Source of the DNA: Pisolithus tinctorius
Taxonomy: Eukaryota > Basidiomycota > Agaricomycetes > Boletales > Pisolithaceae
DNA length: 64,000 bases
Direction of reading: 5' to 3'
Assembly (NCBI GenBank): GCA_024663395.1
Contig: JANFAH010000002.1
Coordinates: 4,464,001 to 4,528,000 of the forward strand
The translations under genes and the position numbers were made by a program. The notes beneath the pieces are model-generated. The model made no database searches, had not been told where the DNA came from, and saw only the letters and a program-made list of their open reading frames with translations. Of the stretch, positions 10,333 through 25,929 are shown piece after piece. Positions within the stretch are counted from its first letter, which is position 1; each line of letters opens with the position of its first letter.

Positions 10333-13300
10333 TCATACGTCTACGACTACAAGCATACTCCACATGTACAATGGTAGCGTCAAGTTGTCGTTTTGGTCAG
10401 TCAACCCTTCCAACACCGACACCAACGTCACCACCGCAGCGTATCGTAACATCTGCATCGATCGCCCATCATCAGAATGAGATTCGTGGCAAGTCAAATA
10501 AAAAATTTTAAAATAAAGAGACTCACCGAAAAATCTTCCACCAATCCAAAAAGCCGGAGACACCACGCACACATAACCAGGGAAAACACGAACGCCATAC
10601 TACCCTCCACCGTTTTGGGAGAACCCGCAAACCAGCGGTATCTCCCAATCCTTTTACCAACGATCGAAGCCATCGCATCGCCTACGCCCAACGCAAGGAT
10701 GCCAGTGCACTGATCAAGTTGAGATGGTCTGTGGGGAGCAGCTGACGATGGATTGAAATGACCACACTTACACTCACCCTTCAAGCCAAACAGACCCTGC
10801 ACAGCCAGTGAGGAGATAGAAATGGCTTAAAATGGCCGTCCCACTATCCTTCTGATCCAAGAACTCGTTCATGAACAAATGGACAGCAGCTCCAAACGGA
10901 TAGACGGCAAAGTATCGCACATATTCCGCGAATATGAACAGCGCAAAGGCTGCACTGAATGAAAGATGCGTGAACGCAGGCTATAGTTATGCTTTTAGGT
11001 AAGAGTGGATTCAGGGTTACAAGTAAAATTAAAATGACTGACGTCAACAGCCACACCTGGCAGAAACATTGCTACTGCTAGCCCATGGAAAAACTTGCGA
11101 CGTGCGTTGACACCCAACGTTGGGACATGCTTGTCTGCGGCATCCAACAAATCAGTCGCTACCTGCGTGCCGTTTGGAAGCTGAGGGAAAGTGAGACCCA
11201 GCGCCCCAGAGGGACCACCTAGTGGCACGCCTTCGGCGCCCTTCTGGCTCGGCGTAGCACCAACCGGAACTGCTTGAGTCACATTCTCCCCTAAGTGTAC
11301 GGAAGTATTCCGTGGCCAGTACTTCTTCCGAGATCTTGACAGCTGGCGATTCCAACCCGCAACACTGATGCTTCCTACAAGTGCCCAATACGCCAAGAGG
11401 AGCGGGCGAGTCCATTTCTTCTTGCCTTCCAGAATCCAAAAAATCGCCCAGAGCCATGGATCTCGCCTACCCAAGTTCCACCATGTCCACGATCCGATCA
11501 GCCCTGCAACGATAACAACTGTACCGAAGTAGAAGCCTGCAGCAAGTGCTCGCCTGTGCTTAGGCTTCTCCTGTGGAAACCGAAGACGACGCACAGGACG
11601 TTGGGCTATGTGGCGAGATAGGAAAAGAAGCGGTGATAACAGGAATCCAGTGAGGAGAGATCCCCCTATGAGAGCAATCTGGAATATCAGAAGGGGCGTG
11701 GGAAGACGGTATGTTTTGATGAAGGGCGTGGTTCTGGGCCAGATCTCCACTGCTGCTTAGTAAAAATAGGTAAAGCGTCGCAGAAGAACTCACTTTGGTC
11801 CTGGTGAGACCGAGCAACTCCGTTCCGAGAGCCAGCCCACCAAAGGCAACCAAGGCCAACTCGCCCAATGTGAAACCCCCATGAGCCATCCGAAGCGCAA
11901 CGTACAAGGTAAACTGATAGAAGACAGACCCTATGATGATCTCGGGGTAACTAATATCTGTTCGTTCGCGAAATATGAAACCGATCCGAGGAAATCAAGC
12001 AAGCAAAACAACCCACTGACTTTGCCAAATAGCGATGTGATGCTGTGTGAGGAAGAACCGCACAGCTAGGAGGATTAGCACGAATACAAGACCAAATGCT
12101 GAGTACAGCCAAGTGCGGCGCATCTCACTGCGAGGTACTGAACCCCGTTCTCCCTCGGGGACACTCCGGTGCCGGCGATAGCGTGCCTCGTACCATGAGG
12201 AGGCAAGGATTTGGACCACGAGGATGAACGAACAGAGTGCCGCATAGTCAACTAGGCTCCGTCTTGACAAAATAAGAGCATCGAGTGCCGAAAGAGACGA
12301 TTGGCCTTTCGATAACACACGAGGGGCTTCGATAAGCCATCCTCGAGGCAAAAGCCCAGATTCAGGGGATGCAGCTTTGCGTATTGCAGACAACAAAAGA
12401 GACACGGCGATGAGGGGAGGCAACAACAAGCCAGTCGAGGCACCATCGTCCGGGCATGGCCTGGACGAAAAACTAGGTCACAAAAATGGTCGAGAATAAG
12501 GTTCACAGTCCTCACCGGAAGTTCTTTGGCACGCTCATCCAGACAAATCCGGGATGTAGCTTCATTAATGGGATAGATATGCCGCTGTTCCGCTTTCCCT
12601 CCCGAGGTTCCGTCCGGGGCGACAGTGGTCTACCGTCATCCTTTTTTGGTGAAACCGATGCGGAACCTTTCGACCTGGACAGTGACGTATGTGCCCACAC
12701 GGTGTACACTACACAAATAAATATGTGCACGTCTATCTCTGAAGAAAAGGAAAAACTTGTCAGGATGTGTCTCACTCGACACATAGCACTGCTTACCCAA
12801 CAGTAGAGAGCAATCTGACTTGTCTATAAGCTTGTGTGCGCGTGCTAATTGCTTACTTGCCAAAAACAAGGAACCGAGTAACAGAAAAGACTCTGTCAAC
12901 GCCTTAGCGTTTGCAGAAAATGTGAGCCTAGTGGCCGAGAAGGGTACGGCGAATTGTACAGTAATTGCAGCGGGAAAGAGATGATAGAAAGTTGCATGCA
13001 CTTTGTGACGCAGGAAAGGTGCAGCACCGCCGCTTGGTTGGGTGTTTACCCCTTGACTAGAGTTGCTCGCGCGCATGTGGGGCGAACGTGATCGAGTAAA
13101 CGAGATCCGATGGGGTGAGGGGCCATTCTGCAACTGTTCGCCTATGTAGTCCGCAGGAATAGGACTCGAGGCACGCAGAGGCGGGGACTGCTGACGCCTT
13201 TTTCTTCTAACGTTTTCCATGACGTCTTGTCGCGAAGACTTGAATGACCGACGACGCCCTCGAACAAGAGGCGTCTCGCGGTCAGTGTCGTCGCTCGAGT

Positions 13301-13558
13301 TATCCGTGTCAGAATCATTACTGTCCAAACGTGGTGAGAAACACCCATACCGCGCTAAAGCGAAACGACCCACCTAGATGATCCGGCGTGATAAGTGGAG
13401 CTCAAGTCTACATGGCTGACATTTCGCACTGTTGCAGATGCTTCGGATGAACCTGGACGGCGTTTCAGTGGCCGCACGCCCAACTGTCTCCTGGCAGGGT
13501 CTGCCCGCGCAGAAGTATTTACCGATGGTGGAGACGGCGAGGACCTTGAGCGAGACAG
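10333..13558 (-). CDS. SEC59: Dolichol kinase (ER membrane, CTP-dependent)
   Basis: Phosphorylates dolichol to dolichyl phosphate, the lipid carrier for N-glycosylation, O-mannosylation and GPI anchors. Several exons encode a polytopic protein: an Arg/Ser- and Asp-rich N terminus, then many hydrophobic segments, then the conserved C-terminal third. That third has ARRKFFHGLAVAMFLPG, the CTP-binding motif ALGVGDAMASIVGKRIG, SPKTVEGS, and the terminal block VLEGLTDQNDNLTLPLYMWS, a hallmark of Sec59-type kinases. The stop is at 10333. Splice-linked exons include 13200s to about 12808 (LLLG), a roughly 225-nt exon from about 12745, and then 12470 downward. The 5' end is not settled: an in-frame ATG is at 13220, but an upstream Ser/Arg-rich frame (to about 13558) joins through a GTGGGT...GACAG intron in correct phase. 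Divergent from the uracil-DNA glycosylase. Confidence 0.82.
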
Positions 13559-13766
13559 CTTGGCGGATTATCTGGACACGCAAGTTGGGTCTACAACAGT
13601 ACGTGTGTAGTTGGCCCAAATCATGTGCAGAGGCGCGTCGCCGCCCGTACCCTCCTAAAAAGGCAAGTAACTCCGGTGTTCCTCCCCAACGCGGTCACGA
13701 GGACAAAATTACGAAGAGACGCGCTCCTGCTCGGGTTAACCAAGTAGAACCACGTACCACGTCGAG

Positions 13767-15314
13767 ATGAGTGAGGAGAAGCGCGTAGTTTATCTCGAGG
13801 ATGTCGAAAACACGACATCCACGAATGATAATACCATGCCCTCTGCATCACAGGAGTCGACGAAATCCGTCGCTTCAGCCTCGACAGCACCGGGCAAGAG
13901 ACAGCGGTCTTTGCTCGACATGTTTGCAGGTTCTCAAGGTTCGCGCTCTGACAAGGACACTGAGCCTGCGGCGAAAAGGCAGAAGAAGGGGACCCTCAAG
14001 ATCACTGCAAGCTCGACTTCTGGCATTCAACGCCTCAACTTCATTCCATTCTCTCTGGCCGAGTACCTGGAATCCATTCCAGAAGAGCACAGAGATCTTC
14101 TCAAACTAGAATGCGAATGTATGGGTAAAAGTTGGTACGAGTTGCCATAGTCGCTGACGGCGTTCCCTCGATCCCCACCTCCGTTGCTGATCAATTTCAA
14201 ATTACAGGCTGAAGCTATTAAAGGACGAAATCAAGAAGCCGTACTTTATAGCCCTGAAGAAGTTCCTTTGGGAAGCAGGAGTTCGTGGCCCGGATGACAG
14301 TGTGAAGGGTCTCAAGGTTTACCCATCTCGTGAGTACTTCTCGGACTCGGTCAAATACCTCCGAAAAAATGAGCATGAATGATGGAATTTACAGCCCGCA
14401 ACATATACTCCTGGTCCAAAACGCCGCTTGGCAAGGTCAAAGTTGTTATCGTCGGACAGGATCCTTACCACGGTCCCAATCAAGCACACGGTGAGCCGTT
14501 CATGTCAACGCGCTGGTGCGTTGATCCGTGACTGACCAGGTGGGAACGATCACATCAATCGCAGGGCTTTGCTTTTCTGTTCCAAAGGGCGTGAGCGTTC
14601 CGCCGTCTCTACGCAACGTAAGAGACCCCCGTCTTCCTTGCGATTGATTATCGAAGTTCAGCTCGGGGATATCTCAGATATATGCAGAGATCAAATCTGA
14701 GTATCCTGAATTCCAACCTCCCACTCATGGGTGAGCCGATCTATTTATCACAATCACGCATCCATCCATGTGATGCTAACCCATCCACGTTCCATGTCTA
14801 GAAACTTGTCAACCTGGGCAGAGAACGGGGTCCTCATGCTAAACACGTGCCTCACCGTCCAAGCCAATGAGGCAGGGTCTCACTCGGGGAAGGGATGGGA
14901 ACAATTCACGGACAAAGTCGTCGATGTCGTGGACAAGTACGGTGGTGCTAACCTGAGTTCGGGCGACGATGACTCCGACGTTCGCGGAATCGGACGAGGC
15001 GTGGTGTTTTTGGCGTGGGGTGCTTGGGCTGGGAAGCGTGTTGCCAAATTAAACAAGGCAAGGTCTTCTAACGTGACGAGTCTCGTGTGCGATTGACAGA
15101 AGGACCATTTAGACCAAACACCTGATACTGGCTAGCGCGGTGAGTGGTCGTTAGCCATCTTCCCATTTCTCCGTTCCCATATTTGTACCAGCACCCCTCC
15201 CCTTTCAGTGCCCACAAAGGCTTTCTGGGCAATGGGCATTTTAAAGCCGCCAACGATTGGCTCGAGAACAAGTACGGTCCAGAAGGCAAAGTGAATTGGT
15301 GCCAACTGGACTAG
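13767..15314 (+). CDS. UNG1: Uracil-DNA glycosylase (family 1)
   Basis: Removes uracil from DNA at the start of base-excision repair, in nucleus and mitochondria. The N terminus is long and Ser/Thr-rich with [12 protein letters not shown], a PCNA-interaction-like stretch. Catalytic landmarks: the water-activating Asp loop [55 protein letters not shown], and the minor-groove loop [17 protein letters not shown] with the catalytic His. An intron splits Trp in GKSW (14130s). The intron at 15058-15112 has a GC-AG boundary (AAG then GCAAGG), after which TKHLILASA resumes in frame; the next intron is 15140-15191. The stop is TAG at 15312. The length and all active-site segments are normal, so it should be functional. 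The non-canonical intron is supported only by reading-frame logic. Confidence 0.93.
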
Positions 15315-16058
15315 GCGTGACGGCTGGACCCAGATAAGCTACACACATACCTTGCATGTTGATACCCTATATATACTTGTCGGCTATTGTATATACCATA
15401 AAACATAGAGTTAATGATCTCTAGCTGCTGTGTGCAGGGCTCGTTTCGAAATGACCGCCGCCGACGCGTCTGTAGAGCGTCATCAGAGATTAGATCGGCG
15501 ATCGCGGGTCTATCGCTGCCCAAAGCCATTATTGGATATTCGCCCAGATATCGACGACCATCGTCCAGATTAATATAATTGAGACTTGCAACCGGTTTTA
15601 CTTGGCAACAGTGCCATTGGCTGCCATTCGACCTTCGCCGGGGATTATGTAAGCTCGCAGCGCTCGGACCAGTTCGGATTTCCTTCGGATTCTTCAAAGG
15701 TTGTTTCTGAAACAGGTCGCGTGCGACGACGCGGAGCCCTGCATGTGGCTGTACCGTGGCTATGCACTTTAATGATTCATTGAGTCGGGCCTTAAAAGAT
15801 TGTTATCGAAAAAGCCGAGATTAGCTGGCAAGCCTACGTGTAAGAAGTACTGCCGCATGCGTATCTAGGATAAAACATTCTGCACCGAGGGAGAAAAAAA
15901 GAGTAACGTATCCGCGAGCGATAGCGATACAATGATGTTGATCAGGTCGTTCGAGGTGATCGAGAGCACTGCAGATACTAGGAGGTCCGAGCCAGAGAAA
16001 CAGCCTATATAAAATACCGACGAATACATATGAGGAAAGGATTGCATTGTGGTCAGAG
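15315..16058. other. Intergenic, convergent 3' ends
   Basis: Lies between the stop of the glycosylase (plus) and the stop of the bZIP gene (minus), so it holds both 3' UTRs. Open frames here are short and without domains. Nothing else recognised. Confidence 0.4.
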
Positions 16059-17115
16059 TCAGGGCAGTGCGTTGACCTGTTTACCATGAGAAGTATAATG
16101 CGAGCGAACGTCGTGGAGGACAGGCGAAGGTGGGGACGTCAGTCGAGTTGCTGAATGATGGGGAGTGGGACTTGGGAGGTGAATGTCACCAGCATGTGTA
16201 CGAAAGCTAGTCGGCTCGTTGAGCGGTCGACGCGGCTGGAATGATAGTGCAGGAGGTAATGACGGGCGGGGAGCGGTAGGCGATGTTTGTGAATGAACAG
16301 GAACCTGCTGTGACGCTGTAGGGAGGGCACTGTCGTTGGAAAAGGGGGAGGTATGATACTGGTATGAGTAGTGTGCGTTCTCCCGCACGTCGCACAGCAG
16401 ATAATTCATGTCGTTGTAACCACTGGCTAATGGCCTGTCTGTGGTATGCTGGTAAGTCGACGGAACTGAGTTTCCGGCGACGTTGCTTGCGATGGGTGGG
16501 CGGGATGGTGGGGCGGAGAACGTGAATTGATGTGCCGTCTTTTGTTGGGGTAGTGTGGTGGACGGCATCGACCGCAGATTGTAGGCCACCGATGGCGTTG
16601 TCGATGAGATATGAGATGGATGATGAGTGGGCTGCTGGTCATTCATCATGAACCCATCGTTCCACTGGCTGCCCTCCATGACAGGAGGCGTACGCAGGTT
16701 GGCACCGATGAGAGAGGGCGACGTGGATTCTGAACGCCGCGGTGAAGGCGAGTCACCTATTGGCGAGGAATCTCTGCTCTTTGTGAGAGACTGAGACACG
16801 GGAACATTGTCGAGAGACTTTGGCTTGTCTTTACCGGTCGGACCTTTACCGAGCGGAGGACGGTTTGCTGGGGGTAAGTTGAGAGCAGCCCTGAGGCAGG
16901 TGTTCTCCTCCTCGAGTTCGTTAACGCGCAGCTCGAGAGCCTGAACGGGTTGAATAAAAGGGACAATTGGAAATACATGACAGAAGGAGGGATGAAGATA
17001 AAAGGTGCCGTACCTGCAGATGTGCGGCTCTTCGAGCACGAAATGCTCGCTGTACGTCTCGCGCTCGGTTAGGAGGCAGATTGTCATTTCGCTTGCGTCC
17101 ACGCTTGGAAGACAT
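16059..17115 (-). CDS. bZIP transcription factor
   Basis: A nuclear DNA-binding dimer. Exon 1 (17115-17014) starts MSSKRGRKRNDNLPPNRARD and continues VQRAFRARRAAHLQ; after an intron (17013-16941), exon 2 continues ALELRVNELEEENTCLRAAL. Together they form a basic region (N...R spacing, with QRAFRARR as in AP-1/Yap-like fungal factors) and a short leucine zipper of about three heptads. The remaining 300 or so residues are Ser/Pro/Thr/His/Gln-rich and disordered, with no second domain. The stop is at 16059. The intron falls exactly between basic region and zipper. Regulatory targets cannot be read from sequence; fungal relatives act in oxidative stress, sulfur or nutrient responses. Confidence 0.88.
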
Positions 17116-17886
17116 GCTGGGACAACGACAGAAGCCTGTCAGTCTGAGCAGAGTTGGTGAGGGAGCGGAGGACGACGAGCGCACCAGGGAAAACAAGTCT
17201 CAACATATAAAAGGGACACAACTCCCCCTCCGATGGAGACTCGGCTGAATTCTTTGTTTGTCCTCGGGGACAGTCCTCCAAATATGGCAACACCGATCGG
17301 GGTCACGCCCTGGGAAAGCCTGGGCCAGACCGCACACGCGCACATGATGGCGCCGATGCCGGTGTCTCGGCACACAACAAATTTATTATTATATTATTAT
17401 TATTCTATTGTCACGCTGCCCGTCACACCCCTTCGATCGAGCGCTACTACCCTCTCTCCCCCAACGAGGCGCCGAGACCACGCGTCGGACGACGTTGGCC
17501 CGTCGTTGGGGCTGTGAGCACCCCCATCATTCGTTATCACTGCTCCCCATCCCGGACATGCGTGGAGCTCCGTCGCAAGAATTGAATTCCGCATCCGTCG
17601 TTTGAGTTTGCTGGTGGCACATCCACTACCATCGTCACGATCCCTTTTAGGATACAGTCCTCGTGTCACAACACACCCTGTTTATTTGTTCGGTGTACTA
17701 CCAGCCCAACAAAAGCATCCCAAGTCCCGGTGATCCTTTGCCATCACACATGTGGTTCAGACACATGACCCCACCTCGTTCAGCTCTTACTTCCCGGTGG
17801 TCGCTTCCGGGTCAACTGACAGGCAATGGACGGTCGTATTAGTGTAAAACGTGTCATAGTACGATACCATCTACTACACAGATCTC
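17116..17886. other. Promoter region of the bZIP gene and 3' region of XPB
   Basis: Intergenic stretch of 0.77 kb with pyrimidine-rich tracts and a short TTATTA-type microsatellite near 17381-17402. No gene recognised. Its size and position suggest a regulated upstream region for the bZIP gene. Confidence 0.4.
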
Positions 17887-21094
<3,208 letters not shown>

Positions 21095-21441
21095 CGAATC
21101 TAGATGGCTTGTTAAAGAACCAGCTCCAAACTAGACGAGTCAGTTCTCATGCAAATTACCTTCAGCGGGTCTCTTAGAAGCCATCTAGACAGCGACAGAG
21201 AATGTGTCTGCTCCCAAAAACGTGTCCCCCGTCGCCCAGGAAGTGTCCCGAAATGATGACGGTTTGAGAGCAAACGACGATGGCTGAAGCGCTGAGCTGG
21301 TGAGCAGCCACGTTGACTAATCAGGCGATGTGTCAGCATGTCCAATTTGGGCGGAGTCTGTATATCAAGGGCGGGTCGGCATCGGAGATTTATTTCTGCT
21401 CTTTCATTCCACCTTCACACACTTTTTCTTGACGATCAACA
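21095..21441. promoter_or_regulatory. Divergent promoter between XPB and SF1
   Basis: The 347 bp between the two ATGs must drive a TFIIH subunit leftward and a splicing factor rightward. A TGTATATCAAG stretch at about 21358-21368 could be a weak TATA-like element for SF1, and pyrimidine-rich sequence precedes the SF1 ATG. No binding site can be named with confidence. Confidence 0.4.
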
Positions 21442-23256
21442 ATGTGGAGACCCGCAACCCGCGAAGTCACCGGAACCAACGAGGGTACGTATTTTCCAAT
21501 CTCTAAACGGGGATTTCGACTGATAAATGTTTTTCAGTGCCTCTCGGAACGAGACGTCGTTTTGGTCCTGCACCAGTGGAAGAATCTGCGCCTCCCCAAC
21601 TTGCGCAACCTTCTCCTTCTGCATACCCTCGTTACCAACATCAGGAACAAGATACACGAAAGTCGCGAGAGGAAACGCCGAATGGTTCTGTAGGTAAGCC
21701 TTGAGACCTCTTACTAACGACGCTCCAAGTGTTGTATGTTTTCCTTGCCGTATGGTGGGACTTTCCGATCGCCTACTCTTATAGCAAGGCTTACTCTAAA
21801 CTGCACACTTGCACATTTTAAAAAAACTGACGCTAACTGATACTAACCTTGATAAACCATAATTTCTTTTCCTTACAGCTGATGCAAATGGGAATCGCAA
21901 GCGACGCAGTCGTTGGGGTGAAACTAAAACAGAAATCCCCGGTTTGCCGACTGCCATCTGTGCTGCCGGCGTCTCTCAGGCCCAGCTTGACAACTACGCC
22001 ATTCATTTGCGTCTAGAAGAGATTAACAGAAAACTCAGGCTGAACGACTTCATCCCTCCGGAAAGGGAGCGGTACGTGATTAGTCCTCGCCTGCGGTGCG
22101 TGTAGTGTTGACTTACGTCATCAACAGGTCGCCTTCCCCTCCACCCACCTATGATGCCCACGGCCGTCGTACTAATACCCGCGAGGTTCGCTATCGCAAG
22201 AAGCTGGAAGACGAGCGCATACGCCTTGTCGATCGTGCGCTCAAGAATGATCCTAATTTCCGCCCTCCCGTCGAGTATCATCAACAAAAGCGCTCCCAGC
22301 GTCCGTCAGAGAAAGTTTACATTCCTGTGAAGGAGTTTCCCGAGATCAACTTCTTCGGTCTTCTGGTGGGTCCTCGTGGAAATTCGCTGAAGAAAATGGA
22401 ACGGGATAGCGGCGCCAAGATAAGCATTCGTGGCAAAGGAAGTGTGAAAGAGGGCAAGGCGCGCCCAGAACAGTTCGCGGAAGATGCTGAAGAAGATCTG
22501 CACTGTCTTGTCACCGCTGACTCTGAAGACAAGGTTACAGCGTGCGTCAGAATGATCAACAGAGTTATCGAAACGGTAAGTTTTAGCTTCCATGCCATAT
22601 TGCAACACTTCTAATCTCTCGTCCAGGCCGCGTCAACCCCCGAGGGCCAGAATGATCACAAACGTAATCAGCTTCGCGAACTCGCAGCTTTGAATGGTAC
22701 CCTTCGTGATGATGAGAACCAGATTTGTCAGAACTGCGGCGGCCTTGGTCATCGCAAATACGATTGTCCAGAGCAACGCAATTTCACAGCTAACATCATT
22801 TGTCGCGTTTGTGGGAGTGCTGGTCACATGGCTCGTGACTGTCAGGTCAACAAGGATCCAAACGCCCCTCCAGCTCCCCCCGTGAACAAGAGCGGCTTCG
22901 ACTCAGAGTACGCTGATTTAATGGCCGAGCTTGGCGAAGGGGCGAAGGGACCAGGAGATAGCGGCAAAGGCTCGTGGAACGCTCCCTCAGCTGGCCATGA
23001 TATCACAGCAGGTGGTTCCAACGTACCTCCGTGGCGTCGTCCGGAGGCCTGGATTTCCAACAACCCGCCACCCAACCCCGGATATCGTCCCCCCCAGGCA
23101 TATGGCAGTTACCCCGGAGGGCAGGCGGCGTATGGTTCTCAGTGGAGCGGACAGGGTTATCCTCAAGCCAGCTACGGACAAGCTGACTACTCCGCCCAGT
23201 ATGCTCAGTATTACCAACAGCAGTACGCTCAGCAGATCGGCACACCCACTCACTAA
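21442..23256 (+). CDS. MSL5: Branchpoint-binding protein / splicing factor 1
   Basis: Binds the UACUAAC branch site during early spliceosome assembly. Exons: 21442-21485, about 21537-21693, 21879-22071, 22128-22575 and 22627-23256, all joining in phase. Domains: an N-terminal RKRRSRWG motif (the U2AF65-binding ULM-like tryptophan region of SF1); the helix-hairpin segment ([13 protein letters not shown]) followed by SPSPPPTYD; a KH-QUA2 domain with the loop [14 protein letters not shown]; two CCHC zinc knuckles ([14 protein letters not shown] and [14 protein letters not shown]); and a Pro/Gly/Tyr/Gln-rich tail. The length and order are normal. Intron 3 (21694-21878) is unusually long for this window and carries a perfect TACTAAC at 21841-21847. 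Confidence 0.95.
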
Positions 23257-23570
23257 GCACTTCGAACCGCACGGTAAAGACACATTTGACAGCTCCGCGT
23301 TTAACATGCCTAGGATTTCACTTCAACCGGTTTCTCTCGTTATTCCTCACAGCATTCCCGTCTGGCGCCGGTATTTACGAGAGGCGCAGTGTCTACTGAC
23401 AGCTGATCTCCGAAGTTCTGCAGGGACTGTGTAGGAAAGGTTTTCTTTTTCTTGTTTTACTTGTCATCGACCTCGATGTAGCTTTGTCGTTATTACGAAT
23501 TCCCCTCGATCAACTTGATTCTAATTGACGAGCATCTCAGTATGGAGTCGGCCATCTCTCTTCGACCAGG
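23257..23570. other. Convergent 3' UTR region of SF1 and the rRNA methyltransferase
   Basis: About 314 bp between two stop codons on opposite strands, T-rich on the plus strand from 23430 (TTTTCTTTTTCTTG). Probably holds both polyadenylation regions; no further gene. Confidence 0.45.
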
Positions 23571-25446
23571 CTAATTCCCAGTTGACCGGTCTTTCCTACG
23601 CTTCTTGCGTTGTTTGGAATCGGGTGCTGTATTACCTGGCTTCCTCTTAATCGTCTTCACTTCCTCAGTACATTGCGTGATCTGAGTCTTGACGAAGCAA
23701 GATACGAAAAAGCCATTAGTGGCATCTTCACCTGGTGAGCAGCGAATAAGAGACTCCGCATTATCTGCGAAAGCGCCACGTAAGTCCTGGGCAGACTATA
23801 TTTACATAATCAATGTACGGACCTTCACAATCCATGTCTTCTCGCTTGCCACGGCGATGCCAGGTTGGCAAAGTCTGGGCACGAGGAGCAAGCTTGAACC
23901 CAGCTTGGATGGCTTCTTCAGAACTTAATGCCTGGCTAACAACTTGCTCGTTCTCTATAGCATGGATGCTGCATGTCGAGTACGCGATCTTCTGAACAGC
24001 GGGAACTGGGATGTGCTAAATACCATAATATACTGCCGTGATGGGAGGGGGGAGTGAGAGAGTGCCTTACACTTCATCGCGTGTTTTATCATCATCAGCT
24101 GGAAGCTGGCGAGCTTGTTGAGTCGATTCTCGAGTCCTTCCGTGTCGTCATCCTCTTCGGGCGGGATATATAAAAAAGGAACATAGTAATCAAATATGAG
24201 TACTAACCTGCTTCGAGTAGATGGTCTAGTCGATTCACGATGCCAGAACCACTGCATGAGGGATCCAACAGACTTGCGGAAAAAATTAGAACACAACGGT
24301 TTGTAGGTTGTCACGACGGAGACGTACATGTGCGTTACCCTTCCATACATTGGATCGCTTGGGTTGACCGTGAGGAAATCAACGTTGACGGCATCCACGT
24401 TTTTACATCCGGCTTTATTCAGCATCGTCTTCAGTGTGCGATACCGTTTTTGGTCCCTTTCGAATGCATAGAGCTAGATGAAAGTTAAATTTCTTTACAG
24501 AAAAACAAAGTAAATCTGTCCACCTTGCCCTTGTTAGCCATGAGAGCACTCAAGTGCGACGTCTTATTCCCTGGTGCTGCAGTCGCATCGATGACGACGG
24601 TGTCATCCTTAGCAGGAGGAGCTAGGACAGTGGCAGGAAAGCAGGATGCTTTGTCTTGCAAGATGACCTTTCCCGTTGTGTAACATATGTCGTCGTGGAA
24701 CTGACGCTGGGGATGAAACACTAGGAGATCGGGGATGTGCTCGTCTCTGGCAAAAGCTTTGCTGCAGAGACGACGTCACAAAAGAGTAAGCGGAGTATAA
24801 GGACATTACAAACTCTGATGAAAACGGATCCCCTAGTTTAAATCCCCTTTCCTGGTAATGTCGGATCGCCTCTTCCGTAGTCCATAAGCACGTATTTATT
24901 CGAGCGTAACGAGGTATTCTTGCTGGGGAGCATGGTCTTAAACTTCGTTCGCTGCTTGCACCCAGGTCATGTAGTCCTACATACCTGCTCGTTCGTCTCC
25001 GTTGTTGGCTAGCTCCCGGTCAGATTTTACGCCTCGCTTTATCTTTATGCGCTGTAGCTCGCTCCGGAGTCGTGTCTTGTGCCGCAATATGGCTTGTTTG
25101 ATGGGACCATCCCCTGCCTGTATCCCGCGAGACAGCAGTAAATCATGCACAAGCACGAGGGTGAGGTTGAGGCTCAGGGATTTAATTTTCCTCTCTTCCA
25201 ACAATATCCTGGACGCATTGATCACATCGGTGAGGGCTGCCTTGTCTGATAAACAGAGCGACATATCATTCGATATTTCCATGCTCCTCAAGCCGTCAGC
25301 TGTGACTTACACTTTAAGGTTTCGATGATCAATGCAGCCGTCCGCGCCCTGCTGCTCTCTGGCAGGCTGGCGAGGACACTTTTGATAGAGCCCTGCTTGG
25401 AGTCGAGACGATCCAGGATATTTGCAGCTTGGAAGTAAAAATCCAT
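23571..25446 (-). CDS. RCM1: rRNA cytosine-C5 methyltransferase, Rcm1/NSUN5 type
   Basis: S-adenosylmethionine-dependent enzyme of the NOL1/NOP2/Sun family; Rcm1 methylates a cytosine of 25S rRNA in the nucleolus. The start is the ATG at 25446 (MDFYFQAANILDRLDSKQGS). The N-terminal helical region (SRILLEERKIKSLSLNL) precedes RYVRVNTL, the SAM-binding VIDATAAPGNKTSHLSALM, LYAFERDQKR, the motif IV Cys in LDPSCSGSGIVNRLDHLL, and the motif VI catalytic Cys in IAYSTCSIHAIENEQVV. The tail is Lys/Arg-rich (KRKPGN...KQRKKRRKDR), suiting nucleolar targeting. The stop is at 23571. Both cysteines are present, so activity is expected. Several introns of 50-90 nt. Divergent from the DnaJ gene. Confidence 0.9.
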
Positions 25447-25929
25447 TGCATGGGATGCTAATTACCAACTACAAGCAACATCAGTTGTTACAACAAGAAA
25501 CAGAACGGACAACGAAGACGAAAAACAGTGGGTTTGCGACCTGCACAGCGAGTTAGCGCGCAGTCTCACGACACACATTATGAAAAGTCAAGGTAAGTCA
25601 GTTTTTTTGTTTTTCGTCACTTCCGTGTCCGTAGAACCAGACCATGTCGGACAATGTAGATAATTTAAAGCATCCTTCGGAAACAACGAAAGTAATGATG
25701 CGACTCACCCAACTGCTGTGCGTCAAAATGAGAGGAAAAGAAAGTCGAAACCGAAGCTGTTCTTGACGTGACTCCAATCGTTTTCAAACTCCGAAGGACT
25801 TCCGTGCCGAGAAGCGCGTCCTCGTAAAAACAACGCGCGACTGACGTGTGGTCGTTGCGATCCTTCCTCCCTGCCATTCTTGCCTCAGTAAGTGACCATT
25901 TGGCTACATTATTGCGATCCGTGAAGCAA
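25447..25929. promoter_or_regulatory. Divergent promoter between RCM1 and the DnaJ gene
   Basis: About 480 bp between opposite start codons. It contains open but domain-free frames on both strands and a T-rich stretch near 25595-25615. No heat-shock element repeat (nGAAn arrays) was convincing, although TTCGG/GAAAC pieces are present at 25675-25690. Confidence 0.35.

Noticed and set aside
22931..23434. 167-codon plus-strand frame overlapping SF1
   Set aside because: It is the +1 shadow of the Pro/Gly/Tyr-rich SF1 tail plus 3' UTR.
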